Positions 1 through 9,180 of a DNA stretch of 64,000 nt are shown here, in pieces. The DNA is taken from contig NZ_CP034570.1 of NCBI RefSeq assembly GCF_003970695.1, forward strand, positions 1-64,000, read 5' to 3'. Every line of letters starts with the position of its first letter. The stretch's first letter is position 1. The notes beneath the pieces are model-generated. The model had not been told where the DNA came from. It saw only the letters and a list, made by a program, of their open reading frames with translations, and made no database searches. Both the position numbers and the translations under genes were made by a program. The stretch is from Maribacter sp. MJ134. Lineage in GTDB: Bacteria; Bacteroidota; Bacteroidia; Flavobacteriales; Flavobacteriaceae.

Positions 1-1361
1 TGTTTGTGATACCAACGCAACGTACTTTCCTTGATGCGTAGATTTCTGCGGATTTCAGAATTTGTAAATGTGGTTTGATTTTGATTAATTAAATACGTCT
101 TGAGACGTTCTAAATGATTTCGGCATGCTCCCGTAAGTGTGTCGCTCTTGCGCAGTAGAATATCAATAATCAGTTCGTTGGCTTCCTGTATATCCTCGAT
201 TTCTGTCTCGATGTATTCCTCTCCGGTATCCTTGTCATATTGCCTGTGGCGCTGCCATTGTTTGTAAAAGGTAATGCTTCTATAAACTGTAAATAATGGC
301 TGTTCGTTCTTCTAGGTTTAAAGACCGATTTTGGCAACTCCAAAAATTCAGCGTAAGGATTTATGACTTGATGGGCTTTAGAACCCGTTGCACGTTTTTC
401 AATAATTCTTTGGCATTGTGTTCCTGTTCGCCGTTAACTTTTCCAGCACTAATCAAACGCTGGTAATCCATTATTTTTTATCCTGTATTTCGCTCTCGTC
501 GATGTAGAGTAAAAAACTGCGGTTGCTGTTATCCTCGTAAATACTTTCCTGTGTGGTACAGCCCGCAACACTTACAGGGCCCTCGACGGTCAAGTGTATT
601 GTTTTCGTAGTTCCCTTACTGTCCTTATGGACTACCGTTTTGTGATTCGCTTTTTCGATTGCAGTTCCCGTAATGGGTATAGCACAGATTCCGCACCGTC
701 CAAGTCTTCTATCAAAATCAATTTGTGTTGCAGTTCGGTTCTATTGAAGTAATAAAAAGCGTTTGCGGACAATACAGTTATCTCAACTTTATCCTCTTCC
801 GGTATCAACTCCGATACTTTAGATTGTAAATGTGTTTTTCCCGTTCCGGAACTTCCCAAGCTGATGCAATGCAATGGATTATTTGTCTTTCTGCTCGTGA
901 AGATTAAAAACATGGTCTGCCTGTTGTTCTCTTCCCCGATTACGCCACTTTGCCCAATCAATTTGTTGGTCTTTTTCAATAGGTCTTTAGACTTTAAAAA
1001 GTTTCGGCTTCTTTTATCTCTCTCGCAGTAAGTTCTTTATAATTGGGGCAGCAGCCTGCTGTTCTTTTTCCAATAATAAGAATCGATGATTCTCTAGTTC
1101 CTTTGTTAAATCTTGCAGGGTTCTTCTTGTTACGCTCGTACCTATCTCCAACCGCTCCGCTATCTTTCGGGTAAATTTTTCCACTTGGTTGTCGTTGTAC
1201 AAATCCAAGCTGTGGCGCAACACGTTATAGCTTTTGGGTTTCTGTATGCTCATCGTAATTCGCATACTTTCGAGTTTGGTGGTCTTCAGTCCGCCGAGGA
1301 TATTTACATGTAGGTGCTTTGTATGGTACTTGTAGCTATTGGGATTGGTAGTGTTTAGCAT
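1..1361 (-). pseudogene. decayed AAA+ ATPase of the Rhs-tip element (oldest unit)
   Basis: This is a broken relative of the ATPase that is intact at 14245-15765. The N-terminal part is open at 1014-1361. The centre is open at 632-979 and still shows Walker A (GSSGTGKT) and a Walker B-like LILIEDLD. From 631 down to the window edge the same protein continues in shifted frames, including the C-terminal winged-helix region. At least two frameshifts separate these pieces, and the gene runs off the left edge. It diverges visibly from the two younger copies, so it belongs to an older element unit rather than to a recent duplication. Its partner recombinases would lie outside the window. Confidence 0.85.
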
Positions 1362-1474
1362 AGCCAGATTATTTTGTTCGATTTTCGATACTCCAAAAAT
1401 ACAATTATATTTCGTTTATCGAACATATATAATTTACTATTTCGACTTTATTGTAGATTAATATCCTTTTTCGC

Positions 1475-1502
1475 TACTTTTGTAGTGTATAACACTATAC
1501 AC
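1475..1502 (+). promoter_or_regulatory. promoter and operator of the decayed XRE gene
   Basis: TACTTTTG at 1475-1482 fits the Bacteroidota -7 form TAnnTTTG. It is followed by the inverted repeat GTGTATA/TATACAC at 1485-1502, a likely XRE operator. The younger units have the same layout with a different palindrome. Confidence 0.5.
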
Positions 1503-1570
1503 AATACCCTTATAACATTGTAGAGCAAAGGATTGGGGTTTCGCATATAGTGTTTAAATACTACATTACT

Positions 1571-1937
1571 ATGGGTTTAGCGGATAACATCAAAAAATTG
1601 AGGGAGGATAAGGGGCTTCGCCAAAAGGAAGTCGCCAATGCCCTTGATATCGGTTATTCCAACTACAACAAAATCGAGAACGGCAACCGTGAGATTTCCG
1701 TCAAGGAGTTACAGCGGTTGGCAGCGTTTTTATAATATTAGCGTTGACCAAGTAATTAACCTTGATGGCGAACTGCCCAAAGAAGTGGTCATCGAGGATA
1801 AACAGGCACAGGAACAATTAAAGCTGATGCAGGAACTTGACGAGGAAGAACGCTCCATGATCTTCAAGATGATCGATTCCTTCCTGACCAAAAAGAAGTT
1901 CAAGGACTTTTTTAATAAAAATGTCGCTTCGCTTTAG
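1571..1937 (+). pseudogene. frameshifted XRE-family regulator
   Basis: An N-terminal helix-turn-helix (LREDKGLRQKEVANALDIGY) reads in one frame to about 1733. The frame breaks at a T5 run (about 1728-1732), and the rest (from about NISVDQVINLDGELPKEV to the FKDFFNKNV end) continues in the next frame to 1937. The joined protein is collinear with the intact 121-aa regulators at 8768-9133 and 15923-16288. I take ATG 1571 as start because it aligns with theirs. It is divergent from the decayed ATPase and convergent with the immunity remnant, as in the younger units. Confidence 0.8.
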
Positions 1938-1946
1938 AGATAAAAA

Positions 1947-1965
1947 AACCGCCTCGGTGGCGGTT
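1947..1965. terminator. bidirectional terminator hairpin
   Basis: AACCGCC/GGCGGTT stem, with an A-run on its left side giving a U-run for minus-strand transcripts. It lies between the convergent XRE and immunity remnants, as at 9144-9163. Confidence 0.7.
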
Positions 1966-2091
1966 GTTTCAGATTGATATCTTAACTACTATTCATTGAT
2001 TTCTTATTTTTTTCATGAATCCAAGGATTATCTATTGGTGGATTATGTGAATATAAAAGTATCTGTCTGTAATTTTTGTTTTCTAAATAAG

Positions 2092-2506
2092 TTAAATATT
2101 TCTACCCTCGTAAAACCATCTAGGATACTCTTCTGAACTTTGTTTAATATTAGCTTTGTAGGGGTAGACGATTGCTGCATATAAACTATCCCCTGAACTT
2201 CCTGACAGAACTACCAAATCACAATCACTTCCGCTTTCAAAACTATTTTGGAGTGAACTTTTGTAATCATTATTCGCTTTCTTTATGGTAAGAAAATCTT
2301 CATAGCTCTTCCAAGCTTTTTAGTATAGTAACTATACATAACAGAATTCAGTATTTTTCCTGATTCATCCACTCTAAAGCAAATACTTTTTTCAGGATAA
2401 TCTTTAATTATTCTCTTTTTAAAATTTTCTTGGGTAATTTTAAATGGAGCGCATCCAAAAACATCAAAAACAATAATAAAGCTCCTATTCTATATTTAAT
2501 TTGCAT
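2092..2506 (-). pseudogene. decayed immunity-like lipoprotein gene
   Basis: Manual translation of the minus strand gives a hydrophobic start from ATG 2504-2506 (MQIKYRIGALLLFLMF) followed by a Cys that resembles a lipobox. The text then continues in a second frame (FKITQENFKKRIIKDYPEKS) and a third frame (SYEDFLTIKKANNDYKSSL), ending near 2092. At least two frameshifts are needed to join the pieces. It lies 30 bp after the stop of the first Rhs tip, in the slot occupied by the immunity gene in the younger units. I infer that it was the cognate immunity gene of that toxin. No family is recognised. Confidence 0.6.
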
Positions 2507-2536
2507 ATCCTCATTTTTAATATTCTATTCTCGGCC

Positions 2537-4174
2537 CTAAAATCTTCCGTTGGTTAAAGGCATTGGATGGACAGTCTTAATATTACCTCCAAATAGAACT
2601 GTATTTATTGTCTGCCCTTGAACGTTAAAGCTTCTTGCTCCATATGTTTGTCTCTGTCCAAAGTTAAAACCTTGAGAATTTAGTTGACCTCTTATTATGT
2701 TCATCCTGTCTACTACTGGCCCCGTTCTGACATCTACATTTGTGTCTCCCACAAAATCTCTATTAGCACCACCATCAGCAACATTTGAATGTAGTGATTC
2801 ATGTATAAAAGTCATACCAAAGCCCATTGTACGATTATCTACTTCTCTTGCACCCCCTATAAACTGATTTGTTATTTGACCTATATCTAAATTTATATTA
2901 TTTCCTCCAACTTCTGTTTCTCCTAAATCATTTGTAACTCTAGAGCCTCCACTATCTACAATTTGTGCTTTTGCAATATCTGTGGAACTTAAAGCGCCTA
3001 TAACTGCACCTCTTGCCTCTGAACTACCTAATTGATTTCCGTCACTATCGGTAGCAATTATAGCATTTCCATCATCATCTGTAGTATGAATAAGTTTACC
3101 GTTTTTAAGCTCGAATGAAAGTCCAGTAATAGTACTTAAATCTTTTTTTATGTTATCAAGTATACTAGTTCCGTTATCATTGTCATATTCTACTATTTGG
3201 GATACATCTATGCTATCTCCTTGTATTTCTCTATAAACCATAGGATTGTTAGCTGTAAAAGAATATGGCGAAATAGGATGATAATTCTCGGCTAACCTAT
3301 CTATTTTATTAAACCTACCAATTGTAGGATCGTAGTCTCTCCATTGATAAGCTATGGTATTTTTACCTAAATCCTCTTCAAACTCTTCATTCGCATACTT
3401 CCATTTTTTAGCCGTGGAATTACCAAGAGAAGATACGTTATTATTGTAGCCTTTTTGCTGTAAGCCGAATGGGTAATGATTGTTTTCTTCCACTATTTCG
3501 TTGTCAGAGTCTATGCTGCCGTTGTTATCGGCATCTGTATAGCTAAGTCTTACTGAACCAAGATGGTCAGTATAGTTGTAAATGTACTTATAGCTGCCAT
3601 TTTCGACCGATACATAACCTTCAGGATGTGGAAAAAATTGAAGAATATCATTTTGATAAACAAATCCTCCATCATACTTAGTTGTATTCAAAGAACCATT
3701 ATTATTTGTTTTCTTCTCTAGTTTGATACCTAAAGCATCATAAACATAAGTAATAGTCTTTTGACTGCTATTATCAAACTCAACTTGAGTAGGTAGGTTC
3801 AGGTGGTTGTATTCAATTGAAGTAATTCCTTTGTTACGGTCAATTTTTAGGTTTCCGTTAATATCGTATTCAAAGTCGTCGTTGGTGTTCGTCCCGTCCT
3901 TAAAACCGTGGGCACCGTTTCCACCGTCCGTAACTTTTGTCAGTTTATTACCGTTGTCGTAATCGTAGTCCAGAACGTCCATGTTCGTAAAGTTGGAACT
4001 GTTCTGATACCCATTTCTTGTCAGGCTTTGAATATTTCCGTTTTTATCGTACCCGATGTTACTGACGTTATAGTTGTTCGTGTTGTCCGTAGCTGCTATG
4101 ATTCGGTTGAGTGCATCGTACCTATAACTATAGCAAAATTTTGTAAAGCGGTCGCATATTTTCGGCGGACGCAC
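2537..4174 (-). CDS. orphan Rhs C-terminal tip with HExxH toxin domain
   Basis: Open frame of 545 codons without a credible start: the only candidate is GTG 4172-4174, directly preceded by an in-frame TAG. Residues 19-290 carry YD repeats and end in the RHS core motif (YDPTIGRFNKID). The variable C-terminal region (about 300-545) contains FIHESLHS, an HExxH zinc-protease signature, so the toxin is probably a metallopeptidase. Residues 1-18 are encoded by the end of the neighbouring element, and the tip itself starts at the Tyr-Asp codons at 4115-4120. I read it as a silent tip displaced from its core gene by insertion of the next unit. Its immunity gene is decayed. Confidence 0.75.
   Translation of the reverse strand: MRPPKICDRFTKFCYSYRYDALNRIIAATDNTNNYNVSNIGYDKNGNIQSLTRNGYQNSSNFTNMDVLDYDYDNGNKLTKVTDGGNGAHGFKDGTNTNDDFEYDINGNLKIDRNKGITSIEYNHLNLPTQVEFDNSSQKTITYVYDALGIKLEKKTNNNGSLNTTKYDGGFVYQNDILQFFPHPEGYVSVENGSYKYIYNYTDHLGSVRLSYTDADNNGSIDSDNEIVEENNHYPFGLQQKGYNNNVSSLGNSTAKKWKYANEEFEEDLGKNTIAYQWRDYDPTIGRFNKIDRLAENYHPISPYSFTANNPMVYREIQGDSIDVSQIVEYDNDNGTSILDNIKKDLSTITGLSFELKNGKLIHTTDDDGNAIIATDSDGNQLGSSEARGAVIGALSSTDIAKAQIVDSGGSRVTNDLGETEVGGNNINLDIGQITNQFIGGAREVDNRTMGFGMTFIHESLHSNVADGGANRDFVGDTNVDVRTGPVVDRMNIIRGQLNSQGFNFGQRQTYGARSFNVQGQTINTVLFGGNIKTVHPMPLTNGRF
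4116..4120 (-). other. unit junction 1: TACGA crossover in YD codons
   Basis: TCGTA on the plus strand, TAC GA in the coding sense. To its right the sequence is identical to the other element end (starting CCTATAACTATAG). To its left is a divergent Rhs tip. Identity to the next junction starts exactly at these five bases. Confidence 0.7.
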
Positions 4175-5120
4175 CTAAAAAAGAAGTTTTTCAGTATGTT
4201 CAAGAACGTTGTCTTTAGCTAAGATAAATATAACGTTTTTCAGGTCTTTTTATTGTGGTTTTTCCTACGGATTGGAAGTATCTAACCATTAAGTCCGCGC
4301 AGGGCAAGTCCAGTATTTTCGTGCCTCAAAAACCTCTGTACCTGCCCTGCTTCCTTGCAGCCGCATAATGCCCTAGCCCCTGATGTTGCCTACAACACTT
4401 TTTCGGTATTTTAATATTGTCGGTCAGCGGTAAAAAAGAGTTGCGAACGGCAACGGGGCAAGGTCATTTTCCAAAGCTATGTTACATAATAGCTTTTATA
4501 CTTCTCTGGTCAGGCACTATAAAAGTTTATTATGTAAAATATCCGCTCTTGCCGACGCGCACCTTTTCGCAAGCCGCGCACTTCATAGTATTAGTTTTGG
4601 TAAGATTTGGGGGATGATGGCTTTTCCTATTGGATAAAGTTCGGGGCGTTTTCCCGAAGCTCGGGGATTTGACAAACAAGGGAGCGTTTTAAAAAAGAAC
4701 GATTTAGGGGCTGGCGATGCTGCGGAGAATCGGTCTTTTTTAAAATGATAGGCTAGCGACGATTGAGCGTCCCGACCGAGTAAGCTTTTTTTGGTTCGGA
4801 TTTGAGCTGTGGAAGTGCGGCTATTTTACATAGTTTACATTATAACTTACCGCTTTGGCGCAGCGGTGGATCTGGCGGCGGTATTATAATGCAAATTATG
4901 TAACTTAGCTTGGGATGGTTTTTATGGCGGATTTTTTGTTTCGAGCGTTGGCGCAACTGTTTGCAATTGTGAGGCACGAACAACTTGTAAAGTGTTGCTT
5001 TGGTTTGGCTACAAAAAATATGACCTAAAAACCATAGAAGTGGTGGCGAGCGGAACAAAACAGAACACAGGAGCTTTTTGCTTTTTCGCAAAAAACTGGG
5101 TTCTGTTTTGTGGGGCCTTT
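4175..5120. other. hairpin-rich non-coding end of unit L
   Basis: No plausible gene. Several large inverted repeats are visible: GCAGGGCA/TGCCCTGC (about 4301-4351); TTACATAATA at 4482-4491 with its exact complement at 4528-4537, plus inner arms CTTTTATA/TATAAAAG; TTTTAAAAAAGA with complement at 4687-4745 (17 of 18 paired); an imperfect 30-bp pair at about 4823-4853 and 4877-4910 sharing TTACATA and CATTATAA; and ACAAAACAGAAC with complement at 5055-5111, just after the recombinase B stop. The last could terminate transcription. The others may be recombinase binding sites, an origin, or a structured RNA. The region is unchanged in unit R. Confidence 0.6.
5055..5111 (-). terminator. long hairpin after recombinase B (unit L)
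   Basis: 16-bp arms starting ACAAAACAGAAC, with an inner stem TTTTTGC/GCAAAAA, begin 10 bp after the recombinase stop. It is a terminator candidate, though longer than usual. The copy is at 12208-12264. Confidence 0.45.
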
Positions 5121-6011
5121 TTAGCTTAAAGGGTGGTACTGGTTTATGACCTGTTGTAGTTGCTGTAGATTTTCCTGTACATATTTTTCGGTGGTGCTTA
5201 TCCTTCTATGCCCTGCCATTATCTGTACTTTTCTAAGGTTGTATTTTGAGAGCCAATTTACGATTACGCTTGCACGTATCTGATGGATATTTTTGACTTT
5301 GTGGTTGACCTTTCGCAGTTTTTTTATGATGTTGGCAACGGTATCGGTAAGCCGACCGTTTGTAACGGGGAACAGCTCTTCCCCGTTCGTTCCTTTTCTT
5401 CGTGCCAACTCTGGTTGTATTTCATTTATATATTCCAATAGTTCCATGACCTGCCAAGGCATCAAAGGCAGTTCTCTACGACCACCTATTTTACCCGATG
5501 GTATATAGACTTTCCCTTTTTTCGGTTGTACATGTTCATTTTGCAATCGTTTCATATCCGTTGTCGATAAACCCTGATAGACCATCAACCCGATCATAAC
5601 TTTATTGCGTTTGTCGGCAAGTTGTCCGCTTCTTCTCATATCCATATCCGTAGGGTAACTGTAATACAGATCTTCGAGTTCATCGGACGATAGAATATTC
5701 TGCAACATCTTTTTGGTCTTGTCGCCCTTGACCAATAATTCGGCAAAAGGGTTTTCGGCGCATTCGCATTTTTCTACAAGAAAATTGAAGTACTGTCTTG
5801 TGGCAGCTATCTTGCCGTTGATCGTTCTAATGTTGGTATGCCGTTTTTGCAGATATGCTACATAGCTGACCGCTTTTTTATAATTAAAATGTATCAGGTC
5901 TTGTCCTTCCTTTTCCATCCATTCCATAAACTTTTCGGCTTGGAAGGTATATGTCTTGATACTGCTTTTAGTGAACCGTTCTTTTTCAAGATATTTTCTA
6001 AAGTCCATCAT
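5121..6011 (-). CDS. tyrosine recombinase B, unit L (non-canonical Arg I)
   Basis: 296 aa. The N-terminal SAM-like core-binding domain covers about residues 1-100 and the catalytic domain about 110-296. The HxxR box is HQIR, the second histidine is in AGHRR, and the nucleophile lies in STTEKYV. The box I position that normally reads GLRxxE reads GLSTTD here, so the first catalytic Arg is replaced by Ser. The Bacteroides conjugative transposon integrase IntDOT is known for the same replacement. The start overlaps the end of recombinase A by 4 nt, so the two are translationally coupled. I infer that it acts with recombinase A on the TACGA junction. It is identical to 12274-13164. Confidence 0.85.
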   Translation of the reverse strand: MMDFRKYLEKERFTKSSIKTYTFQAEKFMEWMEKEGQDLIHFNYKKAVSYVAYLQKRHTNIRTINGKIAATRQYFNFLVEKCECAENPFAELLVKGDKTKKMLQNILSSDELEDLYYSYPTDMDMRRSGQLADKRNKVMIGLMVYQGLSTTDMKRLQNEHVQPKKGKVYIPSGKIGGRRELPLMPWQVMELLEYINEIQPELARRKGTNGEELFPVTNGRLTDTVANIIKKLRKVNHKVKNIHQIRASVIVNWLSKYNLRKVQIMAGHRRISTTEKYVQENLQQLQQVINQYHPLS

Positions 6012-6927
6012 ACTTTTTCTGTTAAATGGGTGTAGAGCTGTGTGGTCTCCAATGAGGAATGACCTAAAAATTGTTGTATGCTTTCCATCGGTGCACCCTG
6101 CTCTAAAAGATGTGTGGCAATGCTATGGCGCAACGTATGTGGTGTAATCTTTTTTCTTTTAGTTCACTATTTCCCGTCAGCTTCACAAGGATACCTAAAC
6201 GGTTACCAAAACTTTGCCGCCCCAATCGTTTGCCCTGCTGTCCGATAAAAAAAGCTTCGCTTTCGTTGGCTTTGTAAAATTCCAACCGTGCATCGTACAG
6301 GTAATCTTCCAGTATTTTCAGGTTTCTATAATTGATGGGTACGAACCTTTCTTTATAGTTTTTCCCTTTTCGAACAAAGACCAGTTCCCTATCAAAAAGG
6401 ATATCCCTTCGGTCAAGGTGTACAGCTTCGTTGACCCGTAGCCCGCAACTGTACAATGCCACCAACATCGCTTTATCCCGTAGGCATACATGACGCATTA
6501 CATAACTATGTTCGGCAGCTTCAAAGAGTTCCTTTATTTCCTCTTGGGTCAGTACCGTTTGCCAACCTTCCTCTTTTTTGGCTTCCGCTCGTAGATGCAC
6601 GGGCATAGGTTTTCCATTATGTTTTTTCAGGTATTCATTAAATTTTCGAAGTGCTTGTTGGTGTTGGTTGAGCGCTGCCTTACTAAGTGCGCCGTCCGTC
6701 CTTTGGTTGGGTCGTTCTTTCAGATAATCGTAATAGTCTTTTATGGTAGTTGCTGTAATGGCATCTAATTTGTAATGTCCTTTTTCCTCCATGTTGTGGA
6801 GGAACTCTTTTAAGCAATTCGGATAACTTTCTTTGGCACTTCTGCTATACCCCAAAATCCCTAACCAGTCTTTAAAGGCAATCAATAATTCTTTGTAGCT
6901 TCGATTCTCTAGTTTCAGTTTCTTCAT
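6008..6927 (-). pseudogene. tyrosine recombinase A, unit L, frameshifted
   Basis: Same gene as 13161-14081, but a poly-T run at about 6150 (plus strand) has six T instead of seven. The frame shifts just before the HTLRH box, and the product ends as a 274-aa fragment without the HxxR, second His and Tyr of the active site. Everything after the shift is intact in the other frame. The deletion could be a real inactivation, a phase-variable state, or a homopolymer sequencing error. If real, only unit R supplies a full recombinase A. Confidence 0.8.
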
Positions 6928-6951
6928 TTTTTTGCCTGTTGGTGCTACCAA

Positions 6952-7090
6952 CTTTTATAGGTCGGTTGCATTTTTCGAGTTGTATTGCGAGTTGTAGTTA
7001 ACTGACTGATAGTTATTCGATTGACCTCGCAAAAAGTATATTTGCGAGTTGGTTGCGACTTTGCGGGTCGAGAGCCTCGACGGGCAATTG
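6952..7090. promoter_or_regulatory. inverted repeats between ATPase and recombinase A (unit L)
   Basis: The gap holds CTCGCAAA/TTTGCGAG at 7026-7048, repeated GCGAGTTG words, and GTCGAG/CTCGAC at about 7068-7082. These could be operators or binding sites for recombination proteins. The copy is at 14106-14244. Confidence 0.35.
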
Positions 7091-7717
7091 TTATTTTTTG
7101 CCTTTTATGCGGTCGATACAGTCTTGCAGGGCTTTGTCTATTTGCTTTCGTAGGTTATCGTATTCGCCCAGGTCAACGATTTCAAAACAATAGCTTTTGG
7201 TCTTTGCCTTTTTGATTCTATGGATGTAGTTCTCCGCCAATAATTGTTTGTGATACCAACGCAACGTACTTTCCTTGATGCGTAGATTCCTGCGGATTTC
7301 CGAGTTGGTAAAAGTCGTTTGATTGTTATTGATTAGGTAGGTTTTCAAGTTCTCTAAATGGTTTCGGCATGCTCCCGTAAGGGTGTCGCTTTTGCGCAGT
7401 AGAATATCGATAATCAATTCGTTGGCTTCCTGTATATCCTCGATTTCTGTTTCGATGTATTCCTCTCCAGTATCTTTGTCATATTGCTTTTCCCGTTGGT
7501 ACTGTTTGTAAAATGTAATCGCTTCTATGAACTGTAGATAATGTGAGTTTGTCCGTCGGGGTTTAAAGACCGATTTTGGCAGCTCCAAAAATTCAGCATA
7601 AGGGTTTATGACTTTGATGGGCTTTAGAACCCGTTGCACGTTTTTCAATAATTCTTTGGCATTGTGTTCCTTTTCGCCATTGACTTTCCCTGCGCTAATC
7701 AACCGCTGGTAATCCAT
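7091..7717 (-). CDS. C-terminal winged-helix part of the ATPase, unit L (split form)
   Basis: 208 aa, corresponding to residues 299-506 of the fused ATPase at 14245-15765. It ends in a helix-turn-helix-like segment (SEIRRNLRIKESTLRWYHKQ) expected to bind DNA. Its ATG overlaps the stop of the upstream half by one base (TAATG), so it could be made by translational coupling. The split is caused by A6 in the coding strand instead of A7. The decayed oldest unit also has six, so the two-ORF form may be the ancestral one rather than a mutation. Confidence 0.65.
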   Translation of the reverse strand: MDYQRLISAGKVNGEKEHNAKELLKNVQRVLKPIKVINPYAEFLELPKSVFKPRRTNSHYLQFIEAITFYKQYQREKQYDKDTGEEYIETEIEDIQEANELIIDILLRKSDTLTGACRNHLENLKTYLINNNQTTFTNSEIRRNLRIKESTLRWYHKQLLAENYIHRIKKAKTKSYCFEIVDLGEYDNLRKQIDKALQDCIDRIKGKK

Positions 7718-8610
7718 TATTTTTTATCCTGTATTTCGCTCTCGTCGATGTAGAGTAAAAAACTACGGTTGCTATTATCTTCGTAAATACTTTCCTGTGT
7801 GGTACAGCCCGCAACACTTACAGGGCCCTCGACGGTCAAGTGGATTGTTTTTGTAGTTCCCTTGCTGTCTTTATGGACTACCGTTTTTGTGATACGCTTT
7901 TTCGATTGCAGTTCCCGTAAAGGATATAGCACACTTTCCGCTCCGTCCAAGTCTTCTATCAATATCAATTTATGTTGTAGTTCGGTTCTGTTGAAGTAGT
8001 AAAATGCGTTTGCGGATAAAACCGTTATCTCAACTTTATCTTCTTCCGGTATCAGTTCTGCTACTTTTGATTGCAGATGTGTTTTTCCCGTTCCGGAACT
8101 TCCCAAGCTGATGCAATGCAAAGGATTGTTTGTCTTTCTGCTCGTAAAGATTAAAAACATGGTTTGCCTGTTGTTCTCTTCTCCGATTACGCCACTTTGC
8201 CCGATTAATTTGTTGGTCTTTTTCAATAGGTCTTTAGACCTTAAGAAGGTTTCGGCTTCTTTGATTTCACGTGCGCTAAGTTCTTTTCGGTAAGGTGCGT
8301 TGGCGGATGCCTCTTTTTCTAACAGAAGGAATCTATAGTTTTCGAGTTCCTTCGTTAAGTCTTGCAGGGTTCTTCTCGTTACGCTCGTACCTATCTCCAA
8401 CCGCTCCGCTATTTTTCGGGTAAACTTTTCCACTTGGTTGTCGTTGTACAGGTCGAGGCTGTGGCGCAGTACATTGTAGCTTTCGGGCTTTTGTATGCTC
8501 ATCGTGATGCGCAGACTTTCAAGCTTATTGGTCTTCATTCCCCCGAGGATATTGACCTGCAAGTGTTTCGTGTGGTATTCGTAGCTATTGGGGTTGGTGG
8601 TGTTCAGCAT
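7717..8610 (-). CDS. AAA+ ATPase part, unit L (split form)
   Basis: 297 aa. Residues 1-125 are an N-terminal region with a helix-turn-helix-like segment (AERLEIGTSVTRRTLQDL). The ATPase module at about 130-297 has Walker A GSSGTGKT, Walker B LILIEDLDG and an arginine-bearing SNRSFLLYIDES near the end. The order of motifs resembles the helicase-like AAA+ module of Bacteroidota primase-helicase proteins. It probably remodels or loads DNA for the element's recombination or replication, which is inference. It is transcribed divergently from the XRE gene. Confidence 0.7.
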   Translation of the reverse strand: MLNTTNPNSYEYHTKHLQVNILGGMKTNKLESLRITMSIQKPESYNVLRHSLDLYNDNQVEKFTRKIAERLEIGTSVTRRTLQDLTKELENYRFLLLEKEASANAPYRKELSAREIKEAETFLRSKDLLKKTNKLIGQSGVIGEENNRQTMFLIFTSRKTNNPLHCISLGSSGTGKTHLQSKVAELIPEEDKVEITVLSANAFYYFNRTELQHKLILIEDLDGAESVLYPLRELQSKKRITKTVVHKDSKGTTKTIHLTVEGPVSVAGCTTQESIYEDNSNRSFLLYIDESEIQDKK

Positions 8611-8724
8611 AGTTCAAACTATTTTTAGACAATATGACTATTGCAAAACTACTTATTAGATTCCGTATTGACAACTATAAATGTTCGTATTGATTATTAT
8701 ATTGATAAAACTATACGATTTGAC

Positions 8725-8756
8725 TACTTTTGTACTGCACATATATAACATGTGCA
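8725..8756 (+). promoter_or_regulatory. XRE promoter and operator (unit L)
   Basis: TACTTTTG at 8725-8732 matches TAnnTTTG. The inverted repeat TGCACAT/ATGTGCA occupies 8736-8756, just before the XRE ATG and in the divergent promoter of the ATPase. Autoregulation with control of the recombination genes is the natural guess. Confidence 0.55.
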
Positions 8757-8767
8757 ATATATGCAGT

Positions 8768-9133
8768 ATGAACATAGCTGAGAACTTAAAGGCGTACAGG
8801 GAACAAAAGGGATTGTTGCAGAAGGAAGTGGCCAATGCCGTAGGCGTCCATCCGTCCAACTATTCAAAAATGGAAAAGGGCGAGCGTGATGTCTCCATCG
8901 AGGTGGCCGATAAACTGGCAAAATATTTCGGGGTCAGTATTGACGAGCTCGTGCATATGTCGGGCAATGTTCCCGAAGAAGTCAGTATCGTGGATAAATC
9001 TGTTTCCGAGCGTATCAACCTGATACAGCAGTTGGAAGAAGAGGATAAAAAAGCCCTGTTCCGTATTATCGATAGCATGCTGACCAAATCAAAGTTCAAG
9101 GACTTTTTCAACAAGAACGTGGCGGCACTATAA
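8768..9133 (+). CDS. XRE-family transcriptional regulator, unit L
   Basis: 121 aa. The helix-turn-helix covers about residues 5-60 (QKEVANAVGVHPSNYSKMEK), followed by a C-terminal helical segment with KFKDFFNKNVA. I chose ATG 8768 over the upstream ATG at 8681 because the HTH begins right after it and the upstream part would cross the operator and promoter. It is the only plus-strand gene of the unit, divergent from the ATPase and convergent with the immunity gene. A role as repressor of the divergent ATPase-recombinase operon is inferred from position and the palindrome. Confidence 0.85.
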   Translation: MNIAENLKAYREQKGLLQKEVANAVGVHPSNYSKMEKGERDVSIEVADKLAKYFGVSIDELVHMSGNVPEEVSIVDKSVSERINLIQQLEEEDKKALFRIIDSMLTKSKFKDFFNKNVAAL

Positions 9134-9143
9134 TGCATAAAAA

Positions 9144-9163
9144 AACCGCCTCGATGGGCGGTT
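9144..9163. terminator. terminator between XRE and immunity genes (unit L)
   Basis: AACCGCC/GGCGGTT stem. The A-run on its left gives a U-run to minus-strand transcripts leaving the immunity gene. Confidence 0.75.
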
Positions 9164-9180
9164 AAGTTTAATCTTTACAT

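Noticed and set aside
4840..5091. 83-codon ORF in the non-coding end of the element (also 11993-12244)
   Set aside because: It spans the arms of large inverted repeats, has low-complexity composition and no recognisable features; structure explains the region better.
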